In this document: positions 1-7,930 of the stretch, one piece after another
How positions within the stretch are numbered: position 1 is the stretch's first letter
Layout: each line of letters begins with the position of its first letter
Source: an uncultured Bacilli bacterium
GTDB taxonomy: Bacteria; Bacillota_I; Bacilli_A; RF39; UBA660
DNA: 64,000 nt
Direction of reading: 5' to 3'
Assembly: GCA_910585045.1 (NCBI GenBank)
Contig: CAJUCD010000004.1
Coordinates: 55,715-119,714 of the forward strand
Translations under genes and position numbers: made by a program
Notes under the pieces: generated by a model
The model's input: the letters and a program-made list of their open reading frames with translations, nothing else
The model's database searches: none
What the model was told of the DNA's origin: nothing

Positions 1-1159
1 AAAAGATATAAAATTAGTAGAGGAAAATATAAATTATAAATCAGATTATAAAATGATGGCCATGTATAAAAGTGATGATGGAACAAATTATACAGAGATA
101 GATACTATGCCAGAATCGGGATATGCCATAAATGAAGAGAAAAGCTATTGTACAGTTGATAGCAATACTCAAGTAAAGGGTAAATTAAAAACTATCAATG
201 GAATTCACTCTGTAACTGGCTTAAAGAAAAATGAAAAGTGTTATATCTGGTTCGATTTAAAGAACCTTACTATTGATGATATAATAGCAACTTTAAATCC
301 AAAAACAACAACTCCAACATTTAGTAATATTGCCACAACAGATGAGGGAGTATATTCTGTAAGTGATGGTATGTATGGAGGTAACTCATACTATTGGAGG
401 GGAGCAGCTACAACAAACTATGTGAAATTTGCAGGAAAGTGTTGGAGAATCATCAGAATCAATGGCGATAAGACAATGAGGTTAATATATGATGGCGCAA
501 CATGCCATAATAACGGTGAGACAACAACAGATAGTATAGCAGTAGCAAGTACAGCATATAGCTCAAGTTATAATAAGTCAGAATATGTAGGCTGGAAATA
601 TACAGAAGGGTTACAAAGACCAAGTAGTATAACAAGTGGAACAAACGCACTAATTAAAACAACATTAGAAAATTGGTACAATAGTAATATAGGAAATAAT
701 ACAACATATTCAAGTAAAATAGCAGATGGCAAATATTGTAATGATCGAAATGTTCAAAGCGGACAAAGCTGGGCAAGTGCACCAAGTAATATATTCTACT
801 ATGCAGGTTACAAGAGATTATATACAGATTATGCACCAACACTCAGCTGTGCAGCGCTAGACACATACACATTAAAAGTTGGGCTCATAACAGCAGATGA
901 GGTAATGTATGCAGGAGGCAAAAACGCTAATAATACTTCATATTATTTATATAATGGACAGGATTACTGGACTATGTCTCCATATATGTGGAATGGCAGC
1001 GCTGGTTCTTATGTGTTTTATGTATATTCAGGTGGCCACCTTAATTGGAATGGTGCTAGCAGCGCAATAGGTGTACGTCCAGTAATTAATTTAAAGGCTG
1101 ATACGTTGTTTGCGTCAGAAGGAAATGGAACGCAAAATAATCCATATGTTGTAAAATAA
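1..1159 (+). CDS. Surface protein, C-terminal part, lectin-like/DUF6273-like domain (5' end outside window)
   Basis: The frame is open to the left edge, so the first ATG at 53 is probably internal and the gene is 5'-truncated by the window. The visible 385 residues contain a segment with KFAGKCWRIIRINGD and a C-terminal stretch running from YWTMSPYMWNGS to GVRPVINLK, ending in NNPYVVK. This WxxSP ... GVRPxxNL pattern resembles the C-type-lectin-like fold of DUF6273-type proteins and of variable proteins of diversity-generating retroelements. It is probably an exported surface-binding protein, but the signal peptide lies outside the window. No reverse transcriptase or template repeat is visible here. 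The gene is followed by an inverted repeat and an intrinsic terminator. Family assignment is from motif resemblance only. Confidence 0.55.
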   Translation, partial: KDIKLVEENINYKSDYKMMAMYKSDDGTNYTEIDTMPESGYAINEEKSYCTVDSNTQVKGKLKTINGIHSVTGLKKNEKCYIWFDLKNLTIDDIIATLNPKTTTPTFSNIATTDEGVYSVSDGMYGGNSYYWRGAATTNYVKFAGKCWRIIRINGDKTMRLIYDGATCHNNGETTTDSIAVASTAYSSSYNKSEYVGWKYTEGLQRPSSITSGTNALIKTTLENWYNSNIGNNTTYSSKIADGKYCNDRNVQSGQSWASAPSNIFYYAGYKRLYTDYAPTLSCAALDTYTLKVGLITADEVMYAGGKNANNTSYYLYNGQDYWTMSPYMWNGSAGSYVFYVYSGGHLNWNGASSAIGVRPVINLKADTLFASEGNGTQNNPYVVK

Positions 1160-1163
1160 TTAC

Positions 1164-1231
1164 CTTGCCTATGCAGCTTATTAAAATGTATTTTTTGAGT
1201 ACTATCCTTTAAACTCTCATGTATAGGCAAG
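1164..1231. repeat. Inverted repeat with 50-nt loop downstream of the surface protein gene
   Basis: CTTGCCTAT at 1164-1172 is exactly complementary to ATAGGCAAG at 1223-1231. The loop contains a smaller GAGT...ACTC pairing. The right arm is followed by an A-run, not a T-run, so on the plus strand it is not a classical terminator. It could be a 3' structural element or an attenuator. Confidence 0.45.
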
Positions 1232-1255
1232 AAAAAAATTTAAAATTATATTTAT

Positions 1256-1279
1256 AGAGTGATTAATGCACTCTTTTTT
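1256..1279 (+). terminator. Intrinsic terminator
   Basis: GAGTG, loop ATTAATG, CACTC followed by six T. It ends the transcript of the surface protein gene. Confidence 0.7.
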
Positions 1280-1317
1280 AATATTACTTAATTGTAAGAA
1301 ATAATAAGTTCATAATA

Positions 1318-1326
1318 TGCTATAAT
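1318..1326 (+). promoter_or_regulatory. Extended -10 promoter
   Basis: TGCTATAAT is an extended -10 (TGN-TATAAT) 24 bases before the VanZ/RDD start. No good -35 is seen at standard spacing. Confidence 0.5.
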
Positions 1327-1349
1327 ATATTTGATAGCGAGGTTATAAT

Positions 1350-2444
1350 ATGAGTTATTTAATATCTATTAAAACAGCAATAATTCTTTTTCCTTTTATT
1401 GCTTTTATTTTTACTATTCCCTTTATTTTATCTCAGTATCATAAATATGGTGCTATTCATTGGTTTAGAGTTTTAATAATTTATACTTTTATTTTATATT
1501 TAATATCAATATATTTTTTAGTAATTTTACCACTGCCTACATTTGAAGAAGCTCTAAAAAATACAGGGCCATATTATAACTTTATTCCTTTTAATTTTAT
1601 AAAAGATTTTTTACGTGAAACATCTCTTGTAATAACTAATCCTAGCACTTATCTTGATGCTTTAATGGATCCTTGTTTTTATGTTGTCATCTTTAATATT
1701 TTTATGACTATTCCATTTGGCATGTATTTGCGTTATTACTTTAAATGTAGTTTTCGTAAAACTGTTTTCTATACTTTTCTTTTAAGCTTATTCTTTGAAC
1801 TAACTCAAGGCTCTAGTTTATATTCTATTTATCCTAATCCTTATCGTTTATGTGATATTGATGACTTAATATTAAATACTTTAGGTGGAGCTTTAGGGTA
1901 TCCTATAATGGGTTTATTTATGAAAATATTACCTACACGAGAAACTATTGATGAAGAATCATTAATAAAAGGGCAAGTAGTATCAGGACTTCGCAGGTTA
2001 ACAATATTCTTTTTAGATTTATTTATCTATTTTATTTTAATGGGATTTATATCTATCTTTACTAAATCTAGTTTTTTAATAGCTTTCATCATTTATTATA
2101 TTATTATTCCAATTATATTTAATAATCAAACTCTTGGAATGAAATTTTTAAATGTTAAAATGTCTTTTAATAAAAATAATATACTTAAAATAATATTTCG
2201 TAATACTTTTATTTTTCTATACTATTTTTTTCTTCCTTTCTGGTTTCTAATTGGTATTGCTATTGGTGTAAATAGTTTAATTCATCTAAACCTAAAAGCT
2301 TTATTTATGATTATAAGTATTTTTAGTGTTTTAGTATTTTATTTAACTAATATTTTAATAATTTTAATTAAAGGTAAAATTTATTATGATAAGCTTTTTA
2401 AATTTGAATTTATTAGTACCATCAAATTAACTAAAGAAGACTAG
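1350..2444 (+). CDS. VanZ-like/RDD two-domain membrane protein
   Basis: A 364-residue, very hydrophobic protein. The N-terminal half (about residues 1-190) has the VanZ-like layout, including an FFELTQG segment followed by CDIDDLILNTLGGALGY, the conserved part of that family. The C-terminal half (from about 210) is an RDD domain beginning SGLRRLTIFFLDLF, with QTLGMKFLNVK as the usual RDD core. VanZ-like proteins are associated with glycopeptide tolerance in some bacteria; RDD domains have been linked to transport, and neither predicts a substrate here. It has its own extended -10 promoter and lies 41 bp before the pseudouridine synthase gene. Two other RDD proteins occur in this window (29957 and 40157). 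Confidence 0.8.
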   Translation: MSYLISIKTAIILFPFIAFIFTIPFILSQYHKYGAIHWFRVLIIYTFILYLISIYFLVILPLPTFEEALKNTGPYYNFIPFNFIKDFLRETSLVITNPSTYLDALMDPCFYVVIFNIFMTIPFGMYLRYYFKCSFRKTVFYTFLLSLFFELTQGSSLYSIYPNPYRLCDIDDLILNTLGGALGYPIMGLFMKILPTRETIDEESLIKGQVVSGLRRLTIFFLDLFIYFILMGFISIFTKSSFLIAFIIYYIIIPIIFNNQTLGMKFLNVKMSFNKNNILKIIFRNTFIFLYYFFLPFWFLIGIAIGVNSLIHLNLKALFMIISIFSVLVFYLTNILIILIKGKIYYDKLFKFEFISTIKLTKED

Positions 2445-2485
2445 TAAAAAAGCTTTTTAAGATATATAATAATAGTGAGGTAATT

Positions 2486-3133
2486 ATGAAAAAATTAGAT
2501 ATAATATATGAAGATAAGAACATACTAGTTATAAATAAACCTGCTAAAATCTTAACTATTAGTGATGGCAAAACTGAACATACTTTATATAGTGCAGCTC
2601 GTGAATATGTAAAAAAACAACATAAGTCTAACAAAATATTTATTGTTCATCGTCTTGATAAAGATACATCAGGTATTATTTTATTTGCTAAAAATGAATC
2701 TTTAAAAAAAGAACTCCAAACTAATTGGAACAAAATAGCTACTAGATATTATTTAGCAATAGTAGAAGGTAAACTTCCTACCAAAAAAGGTGTTATTAAA
2801 GAGTATTTAAAAGAGAGTAAAACTCATCAAGTTTACAGCACTAAAAACAAATCAGGTGAATATGCTGAAACCTGTTATGAAGTTTTAAATGAAACTAAGC
2901 ATAATTCTTTAGTTCATGTAGAAATAAAAACAGGTAAGAAAAACCAAATTCGTGTTGCTTTTAGTAATTTAGGCAATCCCTTAATTGGCGATAAAAAATA
3001 TGGAAGTACTACTAACCCTTTAAAAAGATTAGGACTTCATGCAAGTTATTTAAAAGTAAAAATTAAAGATAAAGAATATGAGTTTAAAAGTAAGACTCCT
3101 GAATCTTTTAAATTTTATGAAAAAAAGTGTTGA
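2486..3133 (+). CDS. RluA-family RNA pseudouridine synthase
   Basis: This 215-residue cytoplasmic enzyme isomerises uridine to pseudouridine in rRNA or tRNA. Residues 55-63 are HRLDKDTSG, the RluA-family catalytic motif with Asp58 as nucleophile. GKKNQIRVAFSNLGNPLIGD near residue 150 is the conserved late motif, and RLGLHASYL follows. There is no N-terminal S4 domain, so it is a short form rather than full-length RluD. The target base cannot be deduced. It ends in TGA, showing that TGA is a stop here. Its 3' end overlaps the -35 box of the downstream ABC operon. Confidence 0.88.
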   Translation: MKKLDIIYEDKNILVINKPAKILTISDGKTEHTLYSAAREYVKKQHKSNKIFIVHRLDKDTSGIILFAKNESLKKELQTNWNKIATRYYLAIVEGKLPTKKGVIKEYLKESKTHQVYSTKNKSGEYAETCYEVLNETKHNSLVHVEIKTGKKNQIRVAFSNLGNPLIGDKKYGSTTNPLKRLGLHASYLKVKIKDKEYEFKSKTPESFKFYEKKC

Positions 3134-3160
3134 CAATAACCTAAGGTTATAGCTTATATT
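3130..3160 (+). promoter_or_regulatory. Promoter with 19-bp spacer and central palindrome (MerR-type layout)
   Basis: TTGACA (3130-3135) and TATATT (3155-3160) are separated by 19 bp. The spacer contains a perfect 15-bp palindrome, ATAACCTAAGGTTAT (3136-3150). A long spacer with a dyad between the -35 and -10 is the hallmark of MerR-family-activated promoters, which often drive efflux genes. The downstream genes are an ABC exporter. A repressor operator is the alternative. Confidence 0.55.
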
Positions 3161-3184
3161 TAAAAACATGAAAGGGAAATTTAT

Positions 3185-4084
3185 ATGTTAAAATTAGAAA
3201 ATGTTACCAAATATTATGGTACAAACTTAGCTGTAGATAATCTATCATTTACGATAAATAACGGCGAAATTTTTGGTTTATTAGGCGTTAATGGAGCTGG
3301 TAAGACAACTACTTTCCGAATGATTATGGGACTTCTAGAACCTACCAAAGGAAAAATAACTATTGATGATAAAATAGTCGATTATAGTTTATGTGAAAAT
3401 ATAGGTTTTTTAACTGAAGAGCGTAGTTTATTAACCAAATTAACTGTAAAAGAGCAAGTAATTTATTATGGTACTTTAAAAGGAATGACTGAATCTGCTA
3501 TTTTAAAAAAATTAGATTATTGGTTAGAACGTTTTGGTGTATTAGATTATAAAGAACGTAAAATCAAAGAATTAAGTAAAGGTAACCAACAAAAAATTCA
3601 GTTTATTACGGCGATAATTCATGAACCTAGTCTTTTAGTATTAGATGAACCATTTACAGGTCTAGATCCTATTAATGTTGAATTATTTATGGCTGTCATA
3701 AGAGAATTTAAAGAAAAGGGCAAAATGATTATATTCTCCAGCCACCGCATGGAACATGTCGAATTATTTTGTGAAAAATTAGTTATTTTAAAAAAGGGTA
3801 AAACAGTATTAAGTGGTTCTCTAAAAAGTATCAAGAAAAATTATCAAAAGAAAACCATTAAAATAAATGGTGATATTGATATAAAAAGCTTAGAAAAAAT
3901 AAAAGGTGTTCAATCTGTAAGCAAAGAAAATTTAGATATTATTGTTAAGATAGAAAGTGATGAATATATTAAAGATGTCTTTAAAATCGTTAAGAATTCT
4001 GATAATATTACAAAATTCTTAGTTGAAGATGCCTCATTAAATGAAATATTCTTAGATACAGTAGGTGAAGTTTATGAAAAATAA
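3185..4084 (+). CDS. ABC exporter ATP-binding protein (NatA/YhaQ-like)
   Basis: A 299-residue ATPase of an ABC-2 type exporter. Walker A is GVNGAGKTT (34-42), the signature is LSKGNQQ (130-136), Walker B is LLVLDE (150-155) followed by PFTGLDP, and the H-loop is His187 in SSHRMEH. The C-terminal ~90 residues form the DUF4162-like extension common in drug, bacitracin or sodium exporters. The stop overlaps the next gene's start region, whose permease it should energise. The MerR-like promoter upstream suggests inducible expression, possibly by a toxic compound. The substrate is unknown. Confidence 0.9.
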   Translation: MLKLENVTKYYGTNLAVDNLSFTINNGEIFGLLGVNGAGKTTTFRMIMGLLEPTKGKITIDDKIVDYSLCENIGFLTEERSLLTKLTVKEQVIYYGTLKGMTESAILKKLDYWLERFGVLDYKERKIKELSKGNQQKIQFITAIIHEPSLLVLDEPFTGLDPINVELFMAVIREFKEKGKMIIFSSHRMEHVELFCEKLVILKKGKTVLSGSLKSIKKNYQKKTIKINGDIDIKSLEKIKGVQSVSKENLDIIVKIESDEYIKDVFKIVKNSDNITKFLVEDASLNEIFLDTVGEVYEK

Positions 4085-5372
4085 ATTTAAATATCTTATT
4101 AAATATAGCTTAAAAAAGAAAATTGATACTAAATGGTTTAAAGCTGTAAATATTCTTTTATGTTTATTATTAATTTTTCTTATGAATATGGATTATATTA
4201 TTAATTTCTTTGGTGGCGATTTTGATTCTCATGATAAAATATATATTGTAGATAATGCTAATAGCTATCAATCTTTTGAAAACTATTTTAATACCTTAAG
4301 TGCTAATTTTGATTATGACAATTATGAATTAATTTTAGATAATAGTATTTTAAATAAAACAGCAGATTTAGAAGATGAAATTATTGTAGTAATTGAAAAA
4401 GATAATCTTGAATATTTAAAAGGTGAAGTAATATCTTATGATACAGTTTCAAAAACTACTTTTGAACTTATATCTAGTTCTTTAAATGCTTTAAAAAGCG
4501 AACTAGTTTTAGCATCTAGTGGACTTAGTGCTGATGAGATTGCTAGATTAACTAGTCCTGTAAATGTTTCTGAACGTATTTTAAATGCTGATGCTAAAGA
4601 TAATCAAACTAAAGAGACCCTAAGTGCTGTTATAACTACAATATTAATTGTACCATTCTTTATTTTAATAGTTACAATGGTACAAATGTTAGGCGCCGAA
4701 ATAAATGATGAAAAAACAAGTCGTGGTATGGAAGTTATAATATCATCTGTTCCAGCTAAAATGCACTTCTTATCCAAAGTTATAGCCTCTATTTCTTATG
4801 TTTTAATTCAAGGGGCATTAATGTTTAGTTATGGCATACTAGCTATGTTATTACGTAAATTATTTACTAATGCTGATGCTGCAATTGGCGTTGGTGGCAT
4901 TATAAGTGAGACTATTAAAGCATTAAGTGAAGCTGGAGTCTTTACGCTTTTATTAAAGGGAAGCATTATATTAATTATTCTTTTTGTTGTAAGCTTTATT
5001 GCTTATGCTATTGTTTCAGCAACTCTTGCTAGTATGACTACTAATAATGAAGATTTTCAACAACTGCAAACTCCATTAATGATAATCATGATGGTAGGCT
5101 ATTATGTAGCACTAATGTCTTTTGTTTTTGATGGTTCATTATTTATTAATATTTTAGCTCATATTCCTTTACTATCAGTTATGATTGCTCCTACACTTTA
5201 TTTAATGGGTGAGATGACTTTATTATCACTTATTGGTAGTACAGCTATTACAGTTATAGCTACTTATTTCTTATATAAATATGGTCTACGTATTTATAAG
5301 GTAGGAATTCTAAATTATTCTTCTAGTAAACTATGGCGCAAAATGTTTAAATCTTTAAAAAAGGTTGATTAA
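4074..5372 (+). CDS. ABC-2 type exporter permease (NatB/YhaP-like)
   Basis: A 432-residue membrane subunit: one N-terminal transmembrane segment (MDYIINFF region), a large extracytoplasmic domain to about residue 185, then five to six membrane segments. EKTSRGMEVIISSVPA is the conserved ABC-2/NatB loop motif. I chose the ATG at 4074 because AGGTGA at 4063-4068 is well placed. A GTG at 4065 would add three residues. It overlaps the ATPase gene by 11 bp, implying translational coupling and a heteromeric exporter. Confidence 0.87.
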   Translation: MKNKFKYLIKYSLKKKIDTKWFKAVNILLCLLLIFLMNMDYIINFFGGDFDSHDKIYIVDNANSYQSFENYFNTLSANFDYDNYELILDNSILNKTADLEDEIIVVIEKDNLEYLKGEVISYDTVSKTTFELISSSLNALKSELVLASSGLSADEIARLTSPVNVSERILNADAKDNQTKETLSAVITTILIVPFFILIVTMVQMLGAEINDEKTSRGMEVIISSVPAKMHFLSKVIASISYVLIQGALMFSYGILAMLLRKLFTNADAAIGVGGIISETIKALSEAGVFTLLLKGSIILIILFVVSFIAYAIVSATLASMTTNNEDFQQLQTPLMIIMMVGYYVALMSFVFDGSLFINILAHIPLLSVMIAPTLYLMGEMTLLSLIGSTAITVIATYFLYKYGLRIYKVGILNYSSSKLWRKMFKSLKKVD

Positions 5373-5420
5373 AAAGTTCTTTCATGATAAAATAAATGAA
5401 ATTTTGAAAGGAAAACAACT

Positions 5421-5828
5421 ATGACTAAAGAAGAAAAAATGTCCTTTGTTATGAATGCGCTAAAAGAGGGAACATATATGATATTACCTGATACTCTTAC
5501 AACAGGAGAGGGCCTTGTTTATAAAATTAGTTTAAGCGGTAATCTTAGTGAAGATGGTATTGAACGTGGTTTTTTATATATACCAGCTGGTTCTGGTATT
5601 AAATATCATCCTCATAATAATGATTTAGAAGTTTACCGTTTATTACAAGGTGTTTTAAGTATTGATAATAAAGAAATGGAAATAAATATTTGTGGCCAAA
5701 ATGGCGAACATGGAATAGATATTGTACCCACAGATACTATTATTGAAACATGCAAAATGAATGAACTATTTTTAGGCGAAAGTATAGATTCCTATAAAGA
5801 AAAATATTCTTATTTAAAAGGTAGATAG
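5421..5828 (+). CDS. Small cupin-like protein
   Basis: A 135-residue soluble protein. Residues about 55-85 (YIPAGSGIKYHPHNNDLEVY followed by a turn and GVLSID) match the first cupin motif with two candidate metal-binding histidines. The second cupin motif is poorly conserved, so enzyme activity is doubtful. It has a clear GAAAGGA ribosome binding site and ends in a hairpin terminator. No pathway is indicated by the neighbours. Confidence 0.5.
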   Translation: MTKEEKMSFVMNALKEGTYMILPDTLTTGEGLVYKISLSGNLSEDGIERGFLYIPAGSGIKYHPHNNDLEVYRLLQGVLSIDNKEMEINICGQNGEHGIDIVPTDTIIETCKMNELFLGESIDSYKEKYSYLKGR

Positions 5829-5843
5829 AATATATAATATGTC

Positions 5844-5877
5844 ATAGTACCGACTTAAACAGTTGGTACTATTTTTA
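5844..5877 (+). terminator. Intrinsic terminator
   Basis: AGTACCGACT, short loop, AGTTGGTACT followed by a T-rich tract. It ends the cupin gene. Confidence 0.75.
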
Positions 5878-5883
5878 TTTATA

Positions 5884-5907
5884 TGAAAAAAGAGACTTTG
5901 TAGCCTC
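5884..5907 (-). terminator. Intrinsic terminator of the coat gene pair
   Basis: On the minus strand AGAGGC, loop TACAAA, GTCTCT followed by six T, immediately after the 82-residue coat-like gene. Confidence 0.65.
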
Positions 5908-6155
5908 TAATTATTACTTTCTAATTTTCTAAGAGTTTGTTTTATGCATTTACTCTCAACATTTTGAACTTTATACCAACCACATTCAGTCATTTTATTA
6001 TATAAATCATCCTGTAATTTTATAATATCATCAAGTCCATTTTTAATAACATTATGTACTGCTTTAGTAGAACTTTCTAAACTTCCGTGAACAAATACTT
6101 CTGTTGTACTTTTAAGAAGTAAAAGCATATTTTCCATTAATACTTTATCACTCAT
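5907..6155 (-). CDS. Spore coat protein, CotF-like domain
   Basis: An 82-residue alpha-helical protein. The segment from MENMLLLLKSTTEVFVHGS to YNKMTECGWYKVQNVE has the typical coat F layout (LxHGxxES near the start, YxxMxxxGWY near the end). Such proteins are found in the coat of Bacillus and Clostridium endospores. Its start overlaps the end of the upstream 63-residue gene by 8 bp, so the two are probably co-translated. With the gerA operon at the other end of the window it supports a sporulating host. Confidence 0.75.
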   Translation of the reverse strand: MSDKVLMENMLLLLKSTTEVFVHGSLESSTKAVHNVIKNGLDDIIKLQDDLYNKMTECGWYKVQNVESKCIKQTLRKLESNN

Positions 6156-6339
6156 TTGTGCTCTCCTCCAATACTTTCATCAGTTTTTGTTTTAAAGACT
6201 CATGTTTTTTTAATTGACCCTTCATAAAAGTTTTTAAACTTTTATCTTGCAAAGAATCAATAGTATATTGACAAATATCTACTAAATTAGTTTCATGTCC
6301 AATTGCATCTTCCATATAAAGCAATTCTTTTTGTGTCAT
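6148..6339 (-). CDS. Small coat-associated helical protein (CotF N-terminal-like)
   Basis: A 63-residue helical protein, MTQKELLYMEDAIGHE at the start and many charged residues. Small proteins of this type often precede CotF-like genes and resemble the first half of a longer coat F protein. The ribosome binding site on the minus strand is a strong GGAGGAAA just upstream of the ATG. It overlaps the 82-residue coat gene, suggesting that the pair does the job of one split coat protein. Function is inferred from context. Confidence 0.6.
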   Translation of the reverse strand: MTQKELLYMEDAIGHETNLVDICQYTIDSLQDKSLKTFMKGQLKKHESLKQKLMKVLEESTNE

Positions 6340-6416
6340 AATTTCCTCCTTTAATTTTAGTATGGAGCAATCTCTTAAAAATATAATAATAAAAAAGAAG
6401 AATTATTAAAATTCCT

Positions 6417-7772
6417 CTATTTATTATAAGTATTAACAATATTCGTAAATATTGTTTTTAAATTATTTAAACCTTCTTCAGTTTCAGCTTCACATCTCAT
6501 AGTAATATTTGGTCCAGTATTACTAGCTCTGACTAAAGCCCATCCTGATGCAAAGTTAACTCTAACTCCATCAATAGCATTTATTACCCAATTTTGAGAT
6601 TCGCAAAACTCTTTAATTTTTTCTATTACTTGGAACTTTCTATCATCAGGACTAGTAAATTTTATTTCGGGAGTACTAAAGTATTTTGGAATATCAGCGA
6701 CCATTTGACTTAAAGGGGTAGTAGTCTTACTCATTAATTCTAATAATCTTAGCCCTGCATAAATACCACTGCCAACATCCGCAATTTTATCTCTAAAGTA
6801 AAAATGTCCAGAATATTCTCCACCAAAAGGCAAGTCATCTTCTTTAATTTTAGCTTGTGTATAACTAGCGCCAGTTCTAAAGCAAAGAGGGGAACCACCT
6901 AGTCTTGTAATTTCAGTTTCTAAAGCTTTAGTACATTTAACATCAAATAAGAAAGTTTTATTTTTAACTTTTGAAATAATATCTCGAATGATTAAAATCA
7001 TAAAGTGATCGCTAGGAACAACATTACCTTTTTCATCAACTATACCAAGTCTATCTCCATCACCATCAAAAGCAATACCACAATCAGCTTTTCTTTTAAT
7101 AACTTCTTTTTTTAAAGCTTCTAAATTTTCTTCTACAACAGGGTCTGGATGATGATTAGGGAATCTTCCATCACTTTCTTCAAATAAATATTCAGCATCA
7201 ATATTTACTTTTTCAAAAACTTTTCTAGCAACAATTGAAGTAGTTCCATTTCCAATATCTATTACTACTTTTCTTTTTCTTCTACCAAATTCTAAGCCAT
7301 ATCTTAAAAATTCTACATACTTTTCTGTAATATTTCCACTAGAAACAGTTCCATTACCAGATAAAAATGTTCCTGCAAAAGTATAATTTTTAAAGTCTTC
7401 AATCATTTCTCCTCGAGCATTAGCAAGCATATCGAAGGAAAATTTAAAGCCATTATCATCTTTAGGATTATGACTAGCTGTTATCATAATTCCAAAAATA
7501 TTATGAATATATCTTGCATAATAATGCATTGGTGTAGTAGTTAAACCATAATTATATACATTAACTCCACTATCATTAATTCCTTTAATTAAATAAGCTG
7601 CTAGGGCTGGACTAGATAGGCGATTATCATGTGAAACTATACAAGTTGTTTGATTATATCGCTCTCTAATATAACTACCATAACTTCTACCAATAGTGTA
7701 AGCAACAGTCTCATTAATTGTTACAGGGTAAGTACCTCTAATATCATATTCTCTAAATATACTTGGATTCAA
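6417..7772 (-). CDS. Phosphomannomutase/phosphoglucomutase (ManB/AlgC-like)
   Basis: A 451-residue cytoplasmic enzyme interconverting hexose 6- and 1-phosphates for sugar-nucleotide and cell-envelope synthesis. The phosphoserine loop is TASHNP with catalytic Ser100, the Mg-binding loop is DGDGDR (236-241), the sugar-binding loop is GGEYSGH (about 318-324), and the phosphate-binding RASNTGP lies near the C-terminus. Length and motif order fit the family. The start codon is TTG (7770-7772), preceded by GAGG at good spacing. No in-frame ATG lies close enough to replace it. It is divergent from the giant coiled-coil gene. Confidence 0.88.
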   Translation of the reverse strand: MNPSIFREYDIRGTYPVTINETVAYTIGRSYGSYIRERYNQTTCIVSHDNRLSSPALAAYLIKGINDSGVNVYNYGLTTTPMHYYARYIHNIFGIMITASHNPKDDNGFKFSFDMLANARGEMIEDFKNYTFAGTFLSGNGTVSSGNITEKYVEFLRYGLEFGRRKRKVVIDIGNGTTSIVARKVFEKVNIDAEYLFEESDGRFPNHHPDPVVEENLEALKKEVIKRKADCGIAFDGDGDRLGIVDEKGNVVPSDHFMILIIRDIISKVKNKTFLFDVKCTKALETEITRLGGSPLCFRTGASYTQAKIKEDDLPFGGEYSGHFYFRDKIADVGSGIYAGLRLLELMSKTTTPLSQMVADIPKYFSTPEIKFTSPDDRKFQVIEKIKEFCESQNWVINAIDGVRVNFASGWALVRASNTGPNITMRCEAETEEGLNNLKTIFTNIVNTYNK

Positions 7773-7860
7773 TTTTCTAACCTCTTTCTATTAACTTAAT
7801 AATAACATACTTCCTGGAGTTTTAGTAGTTAAATTTTATTATTTTTACACTCTTTTTAAT

Positions 7861-7889
7861 TTGCCAAAAAGGGTATATTATGGTATAAT
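7861..7889 (+). promoter_or_regulatory. Sigma-A type promoter of the giant gene
   Basis: TTGCCA (7861-7866), 17-bp spacer, TATAAT (7884-7889), about 40 bases before the start. A GGGGTGAAAG ribosome binding site region follows. Confidence 0.75.
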
Positions 7890-7930
7890 TAAAGAGATTA
7901 AATTTTTTTTGGGGTGAAAGTAGGGATTTT

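Noticed and set aside
960..1160. Complete diversity-generating retroelement
   Set aside because: No reverse transcriptase, template repeat or accessory gene within the window; only the domain resemblance remains.
3131..3133. Mycoplasma-like code in which TGA encodes Trp
   Set aside because: TGA ends the pseudouridine synthase at a natural family end, and Trp is TGG throughout.
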